In this document: positions 37,810 through 46,741 of the stretch, one piece after another
How the letters are laid out: each line of letters opens with the position of its first letter
Numbering within the stretch: position 1 is the first letter of the stretch
Assembly: GCF_003814915.1 (NCBI RefSeq)
Contig: NZ_RKQK01000003.1
Location: forward strand, 124,001-188,000
Direction: 5' to 3'
Length of the DNA stretch: 64,000 bases
DNA from: Pacificibacter maritimus
GTDB lineage: Bacteria > Pseudomonadota > Alphaproteobacteria > Rhodobacterales > Rhodobacteraceae
Made by a program: the position numbers and the translations under genes
Notes under the pieces: model-generated
Databases searched by the model: none
The model's input: only the letters and a program-made list of their open reading frames with translations
Told to the model about the DNA's origin: nothing

Positions 37810-38160
37810 CTAAGACCGATGATCCAAATAGTATCGTACCGCATCTTGCACATGGCGAAAGCGGTCGCCGCCCAAATGTTTACCGCCATACCAACGTGTG
37901 ACGACGATGATGTGATCGCGCAGGTCCTCGCGCTCTAACATGCGCAAAATCACCATGCCCGCACCGCTTTCCCCGTCATCGTTTTTGATCGGGGTGTCGC
38001 CCGCCAAAAGCCCCCAAGTGTTGTGAGTGGCTTTCGCGAATTTCTTGGATTTGCACAGGGTTTTAATGAAAGCCTTGGCCTCATCAGCCGAGTCACATCC
38101 CCCGCCTGAGACGGCATATTTTGACCCGCGGTCGGATATGATATTTTCGAAAGTGATCAC
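37810..38160 (-). CDS. IMPACT/YigZ family protein (UPF0029 N-terminal domain)
   Basis: 116 residues if it starts at the GTG at 38160, which overlaps the stop of the preceding gene as GTGA; an in-frame ATG at 38208 is the alternative. Contains AKATHNTWG, NDDGESGAGMVILRMLE and VVTRWYGGKHLGGDRFRHV, the core of the UPF0029/IMPACT N-terminal domain. The C-terminal DUF1949 domain of full-length YigZ is absent, as in other short alphaproteobacterial forms. Role unknown; eukaryotic IMPACT affects translation control. Confidence 0.88.
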   Translation of the reverse strand: MITFENIISDRGSKYAVSGGGCDSADEAKAFIKTLCKSKKFAKATHNTWGLLAGDTPIKNDDGESGAGMVILRMLEREDLRDHIIVVTRWYGGKHLGGDRFRHVQDAVRYYLDHRS

Positions 38161-38700
38161 ACGGGTTTTATAAACAAATCTCTGGGCAATAAAAGCGCCA
38201 CTGAGCAAAAGTATGAGTCAGGCCGCTCGGCCAAATATAGCTGCAACAGATCCGCGATTTTCTGCGCCCGCCATCTCCGCAAGCGATCCGTCGCAAAACA
38301 GATGCGAATGCGGTCGTTTTTGTAGCAAAGCGTGGTGTTTGTCAGCAGGCAGATGGTTTTGCGGTTCACCTTTTGCCGTATAGCTGCGTTGACTGCTGTA
38401 GAAACCTGACAGATCGACGATAAAACCGCCTTTGAAAATGATATGATTATCCCCGCCGCCAAGCCCGTTATAGCTTTGCGTATCAGGGACCAAGCCGCCT
38501 TGCACCACATCCCCTGCATCATCAAGAATGCACCAAAGCCTGATGGAACTGTGATCGCTATAGCAGTCCAATGTGAAACATTCATCGGCTGATCCAAAGG
38601 GTTCGATCCCATCCACTGTCAAACTGCGGTTCAAACAGGGGCCCGTCAGATGAGCACAGGCATAGGTGGCGATCATATGTCCTGAAAGTCTATGTCCCAT
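38157..38700 (-). pseudogene. Probable frameshifted conserved gene upstream of the IMPACT gene
   Basis: Two coding-like halves in different frames. From 38700 the frame reads MGHRLSGHMIATYACAH and continues with good codon bias to a TAKG near 38370; beyond this it becomes unprotein-like. One base further the other frame picks up with protein-like sequence (LTNTTLCYKNDRIRICFATD, ADLLQLYLAERPDSY) and ends in a TGA that overlaps the GTG of the IMPACT gene, as expected of an intact operon partner. Removing one A from the AAAA run near 38370 would join them into one protein of about 180 residues. Either a true frameshift, recoding, or a sequencing error in the homopolymer. I do not recognise the family. 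Confidence 0.6.
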
Positions 38701-38864
38701 GGGCGTTGCTCCTGATGTGATAACGATATTACGATATCAGTTAGGCTGCCAATCAGGGCAAAACCGCGACACAGCCGCGGCTTTGTTAAGATTTACGCCA
38801 CAATCCGGAATGTTCTGGGAATTGTCAGACACCGCATAAGGCACGGTGACACCACAGTCAGGCT

Positions 38865-39620
38865 TTACAGGGTCGCCATCGTGCGGCGCACAGTTTCAAT
38901 CCGTTGCGCATTGGGAGGGTGCGACCCTAAGAAACGGTCCCCTGGATCAGGTATGCGGGTGAAAAACGCCGCGCCGCGAATGGGGTTATAGCCCGCACGA
39001 TAGGCAATGATGGTCCCCAGCTGATCGGCTTCCAATTCGTAGGCTTTTGAATACCGCCGCGCGCCCACGGTTGCGCCAAGGTTTTGCACGGTTTCCACAG
39101 TGGCAGCATCGGCGCCGACGGCTGCGGCCAAAACACCGCCCAAAAGCCCACCGACTGCTGCACTTTCTTGGGCGCGATTTATGTGACCCGAAATGTGATG
39201 CGCCGCCTCATGCCCTAAAATGAACGCCAACTCATCGGAATTGCGCACATCCGCAAGCAAGGCCACAGAGAACGTCAAGACAGGGCGTCCATTGGCATCC
39301 AAAGATTGCGAAGCATTTGACGGCGCGCGGGGGTTACTTTCGACAACGATCTTGAAATCGCAATTCGCCCCAGAGGTGCGCTGGCGACATTCGGATTCAG
39401 CAATGGGTTCCATGCTGCGCACGATTGCCGCAAAGGTTTCGACCGTCACAGGCCCGTCTGTTTTCACAGGGCTGACAGAGCTGACAGGCGCTTGCGGTTG
39501 TGGCGCGGAAGTTATCGGCGTTGTCGCATCGACACAGGCCGTCAAAGCGGCAACACAAGCAATAGACGTGACGGCGCGGGGCGCTTTGCGGATCAGAGAT
39601 ATCGGCACTTTAGACCTCAA
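38865..39620 (-). CDS. M48 family zinc metalloprotease, lipoprotein
   Basis: 251 residues. The N-terminal hydrophobic segment ends in a lipobox (LTAC, Cys29), so it is probably a lipid-anchored periplasmic protein, then a Pro/Ser linker. Zinc motif HEAAHH with His137, Glu138 and His141; the third ligand is a glutamate of ELEAD (195-199); a Gly/Ala-rich stretch between them is typical of M48 (LoiP/BepA-like) members. SHPPNAQRIE near the end is also conserved. Likely in envelope quality control. Confidence 0.92.
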   Translation of the reverse strand: MRSKVPISLIRKAPRAVTSIACVAALTACVDATTPITSAPQPQAPVSSVSPVKTDGPVTVETFAAIVRSMEPIAESECRQRTSGANCDFKIVVESNPRAPSNASQSLDANGRPVLTFSVALLADVRNSDELAFILGHEAAHHISGHINRAQESAAVGGLLGGVLAAAVGADAATVETVQNLGATVGARRYSKAYELEADQLGTIIAYRAGYNPIRGAAFFTRIPDPGDRFLGSHPPNAQRIETVRRTMATL

Positions 39621-39752
39621 AGGTTATCTTGCATGGCTTAAAATCTAAGCCAATTCGCGCTATTTTATGCTGATCGGATCAATCATACCAGAGCGGAGTT
39701 ACAACCGATCAAAGCACTTGCAAATCCACACGACAGCGATAGCATTGATGTC

Positions 39753-40004
39753 ATGTTTACCATCGAACACGAATTTGACGCGACGGTGATTACACTGGTC
39801 GATGACGAAGGCGCCCCTTTGCAAGAGGATGTGATTGTATCGGCATTTTCCGAATGTATCACGGTTGAACAATATGACCCCCGCGAAGGCAAAAACCATA
39901 AGATAACGCTTTCTATGGCCCAGTTGCGCGATATCGGTGCGGCTTTGGATCTGCCCGAGGGGGCCTATACAATCGTCAACGCCACCGCGAAAACTGCCTT
40001 GTGA
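39753..40004 (+). CDS. Small conserved hypothetical protein
   Basis: 83 residues, acidic, no signal peptide. Predicted mostly beta-strand with one helix (LSMAQLRDIGAALD). It resembles short uncharacterised proteins of roseobacters; I cannot assign a function. Codon use is like the neighbours. Divergent from the M48 gene. Confidence 0.65.
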   Translation: MFTIEHEFDATVITLVDDEGAPLQEDVIVSAFSECITVEQYDPREGKNHKITLSMAQLRDIGAALDLPEGAYTIVNATAKTAL

Positions 40005-40175
40005 GTTAGCTCTATTGCTTGATGGAGCGCGGATTACCACTTTGAAGTGCTTCACATTGAACCTTGGGCAGGCGCAATGTAAGTCTTTGTTACATTTATC
40101 AGGGAAAATCGGTTGATTGTTGCGCGAAGAATGCCGACATAGCTGACAGTTAGGTTCAACAGAAAGCACTTTAAT

Positions 40176-40754
40176 ATGCCCACGCCAAACCAATCGGCCC
40201 TTGATTTTTTGCTGTCTCGGCGCTCACGCCCCGCGAAAACGCTGACAGGCCCCGCGCCCAGCCGCGCAGACCTGCTGCCACTTTTGACCGCAGCTGCGCG
40301 CACACCAGATCACGGCAAGCTTGAGCCATGGCGCTTTATTGTGTTGGAAAAACCAGCCCTGACACGCCTGTCGCATTTGGTAGCAGAATTGGCACAAGGG
40401 CGCGATTTGGATGACGCGCAAGTGGCAAAATCAATCAATCAATATGGTACCGCTGATTTGGCCATCGCTGTGATTTTCAGCCCGAAAGCGTCGGAAAAAG
40501 TCCCCGAGATTGAACAACTTTATTCTGCTGGAGCCGCTTGTTTGGCGCTGCTCAACGCGGCTTTGGCCGCTGGGTGGGGTGCAAACTGGCTATCGGGCTG
40601 GGCTTCGCACGATCCGACTTTCCGCACCCAAGGCCTAGGTTTGGCGGACCACGAATCCATCGCAGGCTTCATTCATATCGGCACCGAAAAATCAGCGCCA
40701 CCAGAACGCCCACGCCCTGATTTGAACGCGATCACAACATGGGTAACCGATTGA
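40176..40754 (+). CDS. Nitroreductase family protein (YdjA-like)
   Basis: 192 residues. FMN-binding LSRRSRP at the N-terminus, AARTPDHGKLEPWRF, and the C-terminal GWGANWLSGW with IGFIHIGT-like FIHIGTEK. The single-domain short form matches YdjA, a flavoprotein of uncertain substrate. Its stop overlaps the start of the next gene (ATGA), indicating translational coupling. Confidence 0.92.
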   Translation: MPTPNQSALDFLLSRRSRPAKTLTGPAPSRADLLPLLTAAARTPDHGKLEPWRFIVLEKPALTRLSHLVAELAQGRDLDDAQVAKSINQYGTADLAIAVIFSPKASEKVPEIEQLYSAGAACLALLNAALAAGWGANWLSGWASHDPTFRTQGLGLADHESIAGFIHIGTEKSAPPERPRPDLNAITTWVTD

Positions 40755-41488
40755 TGCTTGATGATTTTTTCAAAGCGATAGGCCAATTGGGCGACACAAG
40801 ATTTCAATCTGTTTTGGCCAAAGGCATTGGCCTGACACTTGCCTTGTTGGTCGGGATGTACATCGTCTTTGTTTGGGCATTAGGCCTGTTTTTGCCAGAC
40901 ACCATTTCACTGCCCTTGATAGGCGACATAGGTCTGGGATTGGCCATCAGCATCGGGTCGTTTTTTGTGATGATAGGTCTGTCCGTCTTCTTGATGGTGC
41001 CCGTGGCATCCGCCTTTACAGGGTTCTTTTTGGATGAGGTCGCAGAAGCGGTCGAAGCCAAACATTATCCCCAGTTGCCCCCAGCGCCGCGCCAAAGTTT
41101 TAGCGACATGATGCGCGATACGGTCGGATTTTTGGGAATTTTGATTTTGGCCAATGTGATTGCCTTGGTGATTTACCTGATCCTAAATATCGCAGCTCCA
41201 ATAATCTTTTGGGCCTTGAACGGCTTTTTACTGGGACGGGAATATTTTCAGATGGTTGCTGTGCGCAGATTGGGGCGCGAAGGGGCAAAAGCCGCAAGGG
41301 CGCGTCACGGGGCGAAAATATGGCTATCTGGCGCTTTGATGGCCGTGCCCCTATCGATCCCCTTCGTAAACCTGTTGATCCCAGTTTTGGGCGCGGCCAC
41401 ATTCACCCATATGTTTATGCGCCTTGAGGGCAGCCGCTTGCCACAACTGGACCAAGCGCCGCAGGACCAAAGCTTAACCTTAGACTAA
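40754..41488 (+). CDS. EI24 domain-containing membrane protein
   Basis: 244 residues with about five to six hydrophobic segments. The EI24/CysZ-like plan is visible: long helices, the FFLDEVAEAVEAKHYP segment after the second helix, and NGFLLGREYFQMVA. CysZ members import sulfate in gammaproteobacteria; the alphaproteobacterial branch is uncharacterised. Start chosen at the ATG overlapping the nitroreductase stop. Confidence 0.87.
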   Translation: MLDDFFKAIGQLGDTRFQSVLAKGIGLTLALLVGMYIVFVWALGLFLPDTISLPLIGDIGLGLAISIGSFFVMIGLSVFLMVPVASAFTGFFLDEVAEAVEAKHYPQLPPAPRQSFSDMMRDTVGFLGILILANVIALVIYLILNIAAPIIFWALNGFLLGREYFQMVAVRRLGREGAKAARARHGAKIWLSGALMAVPLSIPFVNLLIPVLGAATFTHMFMRLEGSRLPQLDQAPQDQSLTLD

Positions 41489-41499
41489 AACGCTTGCGC

Positions 41500-41778
41500 C
41501 TAGTTGCTTGGCGTAAGCGGACCTTGAGTCCAATCCAGATCTTGCCATGTGATCACCTCAGCATAAATCACGCCAACAATAGCAGCCCAAATCACCAAGG
41601 CGACCAAGCTGACGATGATTGCCTTGCGCCTTGGGTTATAATTGGCTGGCGCGCCGGCATGTGTGCCTTCAACAATATCGCCCTCATCCCCTTGGGTGCG
41701 CAGACCTATTGGCAGGGCGACGAACATCGTCATAAACCAAATGACGGCATAAAGAACGATGGCAGAAACGATAGACAT
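41500..41778 (-). CDS. DUF1467 family membrane protein
   Basis: 92 residues, two transmembrane helices (about 1-23 and 55-78) separated by a hydrophilic loop with GTHAGAPANYNPRRK, the family signature. The ATG at 41778 is preceded by AAGGAA at 6 bp, so it is preferred over an upstream ATG at 41811. Lies just downstream of the methylmalonyl-CoA epimerase gene, an arrangement common in Rhodobacterales; function unknown. Confidence 0.88.
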   Translation of the reverse strand: MSIVSAIVLYAVIWFMTMFVALPIGLRTQGDEGDIVEGTHAGAPANYNPRRKAIIVSLVALVIWAAIVGVIYAEVITWQDLDWTQGPLTPSN

Positions 41779-41825
41779 ATAGAATTCCTTTGATTGCATG
41801 AGTTGCCCCACGCCAATGCAGAGAC

Positions 41826-42230
41826 CTAGACCTGCTCTAATTCAATAAGGCAGCCTTGGAAATCCTTGGGGTGTAAAAACAACACAGGGTTCCCATGCGC
41901 GCCAATTTTTGCAGAACCATCCCCCAAAACCCGCGCCCCATCGCTGATCAATTGATCACGTGCTTTTAGAATATCTGGGACTTCATAGCAGATGTGATGC
42001 ATGCCCCCCGCTGGAGATTTTTCCAGAAAGCTGGCAATCGGCGAGGCATCCCCCAAAGGATAAAGCAGTTCGATTTTGGTGTTGGGCAATTCGATGAACA
42101 CCACAGTCACCCCGTGCTCAGGCAAATCTTGAGGCGCGCCGACCTTGGCGCCAAGCGGCCCCGCATATTGCGCGCAGGCTGCCTCTAGGTCAGGCACGGC
42201 AATCGCTACATGGTTTAACCGACCAATCAT
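41826..42230 (-). CDS. mce: Methylmalonyl-CoA epimerase
   Basis: 134 residues, VOC fold. Metal ligands are visible in LNHVAIAV (His7), KIELLYP (Glu), MHHICYEV (His) and LIELEQ (Glu). Interconverts (2R)- and (2S)-methylmalonyl-CoA in propionyl-CoA use. The open frame upstream of the ATG at 42230 is not conserved in style. With meaB at 16.7 kb it points to an active methylmalonyl-CoA pathway. Confidence 0.94.
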   Translation of the reverse strand: MIGRLNHVAIAVPDLEAACAQYAGPLGAKVGAPQDLPEHGVTVVFIELPNTKIELLYPLGDASPIASFLEKSPAGGMHHICYEVPDILKARDQLISDGARVLGDGSAKIGAHGNPVLFLHPKDFQGCLIELEQV

Positions 42231-42414
42231 CAAATGCTCCTGTTTTAACTCGACCCATATGGCCTGTTTTGAAAAGTTTACACAAGTGGCGCGACGTCGC
42301 AGGGGCAGCACGGCCCACCGCTTGTTTGGAGAAATACCGCGAAGCAGCGCAAGGTTAACGCCCTATTCACCAATTTCAGGGTTAATGGAGGCCAGAAAAC
42401 TTGGGAGCTGCCTT

Positions 42415-43134
42415 ATGTCCAATGACCTTGAAAGCCTAATACCAGTCCAATCACCAACGGCTGAACGCCCTCTTTTAGGGCTAAACGTACTGATCGTCGA
42501 AGATAGTCGATTTGCCTCAGAGGCGCTGCGCCTTTTGTGCCTGCGCTCAGGTGCACGCATCCGCCGCGCTGATAATTTAATGCATGCACGCAAACACTTA
42601 CGGGTTTATCGACCCAATGTTGTGATTGTCGATCTTGGCCTGCCTGACGGATCTGGTGCTGACCTTATTGATGAATTGGCCCATGCCAGCGCCCGAGTGG
42701 ATGTGGTTTTAGGAATGTCTGGGGACACTGGCACAGAGATTTTTGCAATGGCGGCAGGGGCTGATGCATTCATCGAAAAGCCCATCGCGAATCTCGGCGT
42801 TTTTCAGGAAATTATTTTGAATGCGCTGCCCGAATCTGTGCGCCCCATGGGCATTCGACCCGTTTCAAATGAAGACATTTCCCCTGATCCAATCGCCTTG
42901 CAGGACGATTTTATCCATATTTCAGACCTGATGACACTCAATCGTGGCGAAGATATGCTGGATTACATTGCCCAATTTTTATCTGGGATTGCCCGCACAT
43001 CAGGGGATACAGAACTTGATGACGCCGCCAAGACTTTGGCCACACACCGCGAACAAGGCAAACCCTTTGGGTCGGACGTGGCGCGGGTTGCAGGGCTGGT
43101 GCATGAGAGAATCGATCAAGCGCGCGTGGTGTAA
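42415..43134 (+). CDS. Receiver-domain protein with an uncharacterised C-terminus
   Basis: 239 residues. The N-terminal 125 form a CheY-like receiver with VEDS (29-32), phospho-acceptor Asp73 in IVDLGLPDGSG, and Lys122 in IEKPIA. The C-terminal ~110 residues have no DNA-binding or enzymatic motif I recognise and look helical. No histidine kinase is adjacent. GGGAG lies upstream of the chosen ATG; an upstream ATG at 42385 is possible. It may act by protein contact, as in CheY-like or phosphorelay proteins. Confidence 0.85.
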   Translation: MSNDLESLIPVQSPTAERPLLGLNVLIVEDSRFASEALRLLCLRSGARIRRADNLMHARKHLRVYRPNVVIVDLGLPDGSGADLIDELAHASARVDVVLGMSGDTGTEIFAMAAGADAFIEKPIANLGVFQEIILNALPESVRPMGIRPVSNEDISPDPIALQDDFIHISDLMTLNRGEDMLDYIAQFLSGIARTSGDTELDDAAKTLATHREQGKPFGSDVARVAGLVHERIDQARVV

Positions 43135-43156
43135 ATTTCACGCACCCCCCTCAATT

Positions 43157-43189
43157 AAAAAAGGCGCGAAGTTTCCCACGCGCCCTTTT
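43157..43189. terminator. Bidirectional terminator between the receiver gene and aspS
   Basis: GGCGCG/CGCGCC stem with A6 before and CTTTT after, located between convergent genes, so it can serve both. Confidence 0.8.
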
Positions 43190-43226
43190 ACATTTCGATT
43201 TTGACCGCTTTGGCCCTTATTTGATC

Positions 43227-45005
43227 TTAGTCTTCGGCTGGGATCGCACGCAGGTGCAATTCACGTAGCTGTTCGTTCATCGGCTCGTTTGGCGCGCCCA
43301 TCATCAAGTCTTCTGCACGTTGGTTCATCGGGAACATGATAACTTCGCGGATGTTGGCCTCGTCCGCCAAAAGCATCACAGCGCGGTCGATGCCCATTGC
43401 ACAACCACCGTGGGGCGGAGCACCGTATTGGAATGCGTTGACCATCCCGCCAAAGCGTTTGTTGACTTCTTCTTTTCCGTAGCCCGCTATCTCGAAGGCT
43501 TTGTACATGATTTCTGGTGAGTGGTTGCGCACGGCACCTGATACCAATTCATAACCGTTACAGGCCAAGTCATACTGATACCCAAGCACTTTCAACGGAT
43601 CTCCGTTCAGCGCTTCCATGCCGCCTTGTGGCATAGAGAAGGGGTTATGTTCGAAGTCGATTTTGCCAGTTTCTTCGTCTTTTTCATAGATCGGGAAATC
43701 CACAATCCAAGCGAATTGGAAGCTGTCTTTATCTGTCAAACCTAGCTCTTCGCCGATCACATTGCGCGCACGGCCCGCAACAGATTCAAAGGCTTTCGGC
43801 TTGCCGCCCAAGAAGAAGGCCGCATCACCAAGGCCAAGGCCGAGTTGCTGACGGATGGCTTCAGTGCGCTCTGGGCCGATGTTTTTCGCCAATGGACCAG
43901 CCGCCTCTAAACCTTCGCCTTGGTCACGCCAGAAGATGTAACCCATGCCAGGCAGGCCTTCTTGTTGCGCGAATTTGTTCATACGGTCACAGAATTTACG
44001 TGAGCCGCCTTTGGGCGCAGGAATAGCCCGAATTTCTGTGCCCTCTGTTTCGAGCAATTTCGCAAAGATGGCGAAACCTGATCCAGCGAAATGTTCGGAC
44101 ACGACTTGCATTTTAATCGGGTTGCGCAGGTCTGGTTTGTCAGAGCCGTACCAAAGAGCGGCGTCTTTGTAGGAAATCTGCGGCCAGTCTTTGTTGACTT
44201 TGCGACCTTTGCCGAATTTTTCGAACATGCCGCCGATCACAGGTTCGACAGTGTCGAAAATGTCTTGCTGTGTGACGTAGCTCATCTCGATGTCCAACTG
44301 GTAGAAGTCGGTGGGAGAGCGGTCAGCGCGCGGGTCTTCGTCGCGGAAACATGGCGCGATTTGGAAGTATTTGTCATAGCCAGAGACCATGATCAGCTGT
44401 TTGAACTGCTGAGGGGCCTGCGGCAAAGCGTAGAATTTACCGGGGTGCAAACGCGATGGCACCAAAAAGTCACGCGCGCCTTCGGGGGAAGACGCTGTGA
44501 TGATAGGCGTTTGGAATTCGTTGAAATCTTTCGCCCACATACGTTCGCGCAGGTCTTTCACCACGTTTGAGCGCAGCTTCATATTCTCTTGCAGCTTTTC
44601 GCGGCGCAGATCGAGGTAGCGGTATTTCAAACGCGTTTCCTCGGGGTATTCTTGATCGCCAAAAACCATCAAAGGCAGCTCATCAGAGGCGCCGAGAACC
44701 TCCAAATCGCGCACGAAGACTTCGATTTCGCCTGTTGGCAATTTTTCATTCACAAGGCTTTCATCGCGCGCCATGACATTGCCATCGATGCGGATACACC
44801 ATTCGGCGCGCACTTTTTCCATGTCCTTGAACACAGGGCTATCAGGGTCGCAAAGCACTTGGGTGATGCCATAATGATCACGCAAATCGATAAACAAAAT
44901 ACCGCCGTGGTCACGGATACGATGAACCCAACCCGACAGACGAACGGTTTCGCCGACATTGGCCTTGGTCAATTCAGTGCAGGTATGGCTACGATAGGCG
45001 TGCAT
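43227..45005 (-). CDS. aspS: Aspartate--tRNA ligase
   Basis: 592 residues, bacterial-type with the GAD insertion. N-terminal OB-fold anticodon domain ([15 protein letters not shown]), class II motif 2 ([15 protein letters not shown]) and motif 3 (GIDRAVML). Charges tRNA-Asp; many alphaproteobacterial members are non-discriminating and also charge tRNA-Asn, and the sequence alone does not settle this. Single-gene unit, convergent with the receiver-protein gene. Confidence 0.97.
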   Translation of the reverse strand: MHAYRSHTCTELTKANVGETVRLSGWVHRIRDHGGILFIDLRDHYGITQVLCDPDSPVFKDMEKVRAEWCIRIDGNVMARDESLVNEKLPTGEIEVFVRDLEVLGASDELPLMVFGDQEYPEETRLKYRYLDLRREKLQENMKLRSNVVKDLRERMWAKDFNEFQTPIITASSPEGARDFLVPSRLHPGKFYALPQAPQQFKQLIMVSGYDKYFQIAPCFRDEDPRADRSPTDFYQLDIEMSYVTQQDIFDTVEPVIGGMFEKFGKGRKVNKDWPQISYKDAALWYGSDKPDLRNPIKMQVVSEHFAGSGFAIFAKLLETEGTEIRAIPAPKGGSRKFCDRMNKFAQQEGLPGMGYIFWRDQGEGLEAAGPLAKNIGPERTEAIRQQLGLGLGDAAFFLGGKPKAFESVAGRARNVIGEELGLTDKDSFQFAWIVDFPIYEKDEETGKIDFEHNPFSMPQGGMEALNGDPLKVLGYQYDLACNGYELVSGAVRNHSPEIMYKAFEIAGYGKEEVNKRFGGMVNAFQYGAPPHGGCAMGIDRAVMLLADEANIREVIMFPMNQRAEDLMMGAPNEPMNEQLRELHLRAIPAED

Positions 45006-45253
45006 AATTCGGAATCCTCAGGTCTTGGACTAATATTAGTCGTCGCGCTGATACACCTTTCTGGGGCCTAAAAGTCAAGGGCAGCTGACGTTTTTGCAGT
45101 CCATTATAATGTGTTTGGTGTTGCCCAAGCGCATGGGTTGCGGTGAAAGACGTAGATCTGAGCCTGTTTGGCTTGATTGTGCCCTTTGAAATCCGCACAC
45201 CGTTAATAATTTATTGCGCTTATTTGGCGCGCATTTAAACCAAAGATCACCAT

Positions 45254-46555
45254 ATGCCACGTTTTTATCAACGACCCGCTTTTCAAGCATTCCTGTTAAT
45301 TGCCGTGATGGCGATCCTATCTTACACGAGCTATGCGGGGGAACCTGCGCCAGATTTATATGCCTCATGGCTGGCAGGGCTTGCTTGGGCAAATGGCACA
45401 GTGGGGGATATCTACCCGCAAAACACGGGCGTTTTTGATCTATTGGCGCCGGCGGCATGGTATGAACAGCTGCGCGGCACAGACTATAGCGATGCGCTAT
45501 ATCCCTTTATCTACCCCCCGATTTGGGCGGTCCTTACAGGTGCTTTGACAAAGATCACAACCTATTCGACATTTAGTGCGATTGCGTCTTTTGTGAATCC
45601 GATCATCTTGTCACTCTGCGTGCTGTTAGCTGGACGGATTGTGGGCCTAAAGCAGGTCAATGTTATCTTGTTGGTTGCAGGCCAAGTGTTGCTGTTTACC
45701 ACATGGGTCGGCCAGTTGGCGTTGGTGCAGAACCAACCACAGATCTTGGTCGCCTTTTTAACGCTTTTGGCCATAGAACGCGCCCGCGCGCAGCACAATT
45801 TCTCAGCGGGGGCTGCTTTGGCATTGGCCGCATCGATCAAGCTTTATCCTGCGGTGTTCATTTTTTTCTTTATCGCCAGCGGTCATAAAAAAATGGTCTT
45901 GCCTTTCATTTTATTCGGCGCGGCCTTGGGCGGGCTTTCGGTGGCCCTTGCGGGGTGGCCTTTGCACGTTGTTTTCTTGGATCAGGTTAAAACCATCGCA
46001 CAAACAGTGTTGATCACACCGATTTCGTTTTCCATCGATCCCTTGGTAGGGCAACTGTTTTTCGTAGACGACTTGCCCCAAATGGAAAGACCCGATTGGG
46101 CAAAATTAGGCACAGCAAATGAAGGCACGCACTTGGCGTATCTCTTCGCGGCAAAATCCGATCTATGGAAACAGGTGAATTCGGGCATTGCACTGATCTT
46201 GCTCGCAGGCGGCTGCTGGGCGATGCATAAGGCGCGCAACACTGCCAAAAGTGGGTGGCTTTGGGCGATTTTCATGGGGCTTTATGCTTTGGCAAGCCCG
46301 CTGTCATGGAGCTATCACTACATCGCGATTGTCGCGTTTGCCCCTTATATTGCCCGCCACATTAGTCCACGAAAAACACTTTTAGCACTGGCTTGTGTCT
46401 TTTTACCGATCAGCATTCCCGCACCGGTGCTCTATCTTGGGATATCAATCGTACCGATGCCATTTCAAGTCTTCGGTACAGTGAGCCTAATTGCATTCGT
46501 TGGGCTTGTGACATGGGTCGCAATTTTTCGCAGTCAGATCGCACCAAAGGTGTAA
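45254..46555 (+). CDS. GT87-type (DUF2029) membrane glycosyltransferase
   Basis: 433 residues with about ten hydrophobic helices. The GT87 layout is visible: a periplasmic loop after helix 1 with PDLYASWLAG (the acidic catalytic residue region) and YPPIWAVLTG, then TWVGQLALVQNQPQ and AASIKLYPAVF, all conserved in polyprenol-phosphate-sugar-dependent transferases such as the PimE family. The acceptor is unknown. Not part of a sugar cluster here. Confidence 0.85.
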   Translation: MPRFYQRPAFQAFLLIAVMAILSYTSYAGEPAPDLYASWLAGLAWANGTVGDIYPQNTGVFDLLAPAAWYEQLRGTDYSDALYPFIYPPIWAVLTGALTKITTYSTFSAIASFVNPIILSLCVLLAGRIVGLKQVNVILLVAGQVLLFTTWVGQLALVQNQPQILVAFLTLLAIERARAQHNFSAGAALALAASIKLYPAVFIFFFIASGHKKMVLPFILFGAALGGLSVALAGWPLHVVFLDQVKTIAQTVLITPISFSIDPLVGQLFFVDDLPQMERPDWAKLGTANEGTHLAYLFAAKSDLWKQVNSGIALILLAGGCWAMHKARNTAKSGWLWAIFMGLYALASPLSWSYHYIAIVAFAPYIARHISPRKTLLALACVFLPISIPAPVLYLGISIVPMPFQVFGTVSLIAFVGLVTWVAIFRSQIAPKV

Positions 46556-46741
46556 ATACCGCCTAAGGGGAAACCCTGCGCCATCAACCGGCGCCGCCAA
46601 CAAGGTAATCGGTCAAATATAGCTGCAAAATGCGTCAGACTCCTCTTGCGTATGCACGCCTCATGCCTATAACTCACGACAATTTGCTATCCCCTGCCCC
46701 GCGCGGAGGGATTGCGCCTGCAAAAAACACTGGGGTCTGCC

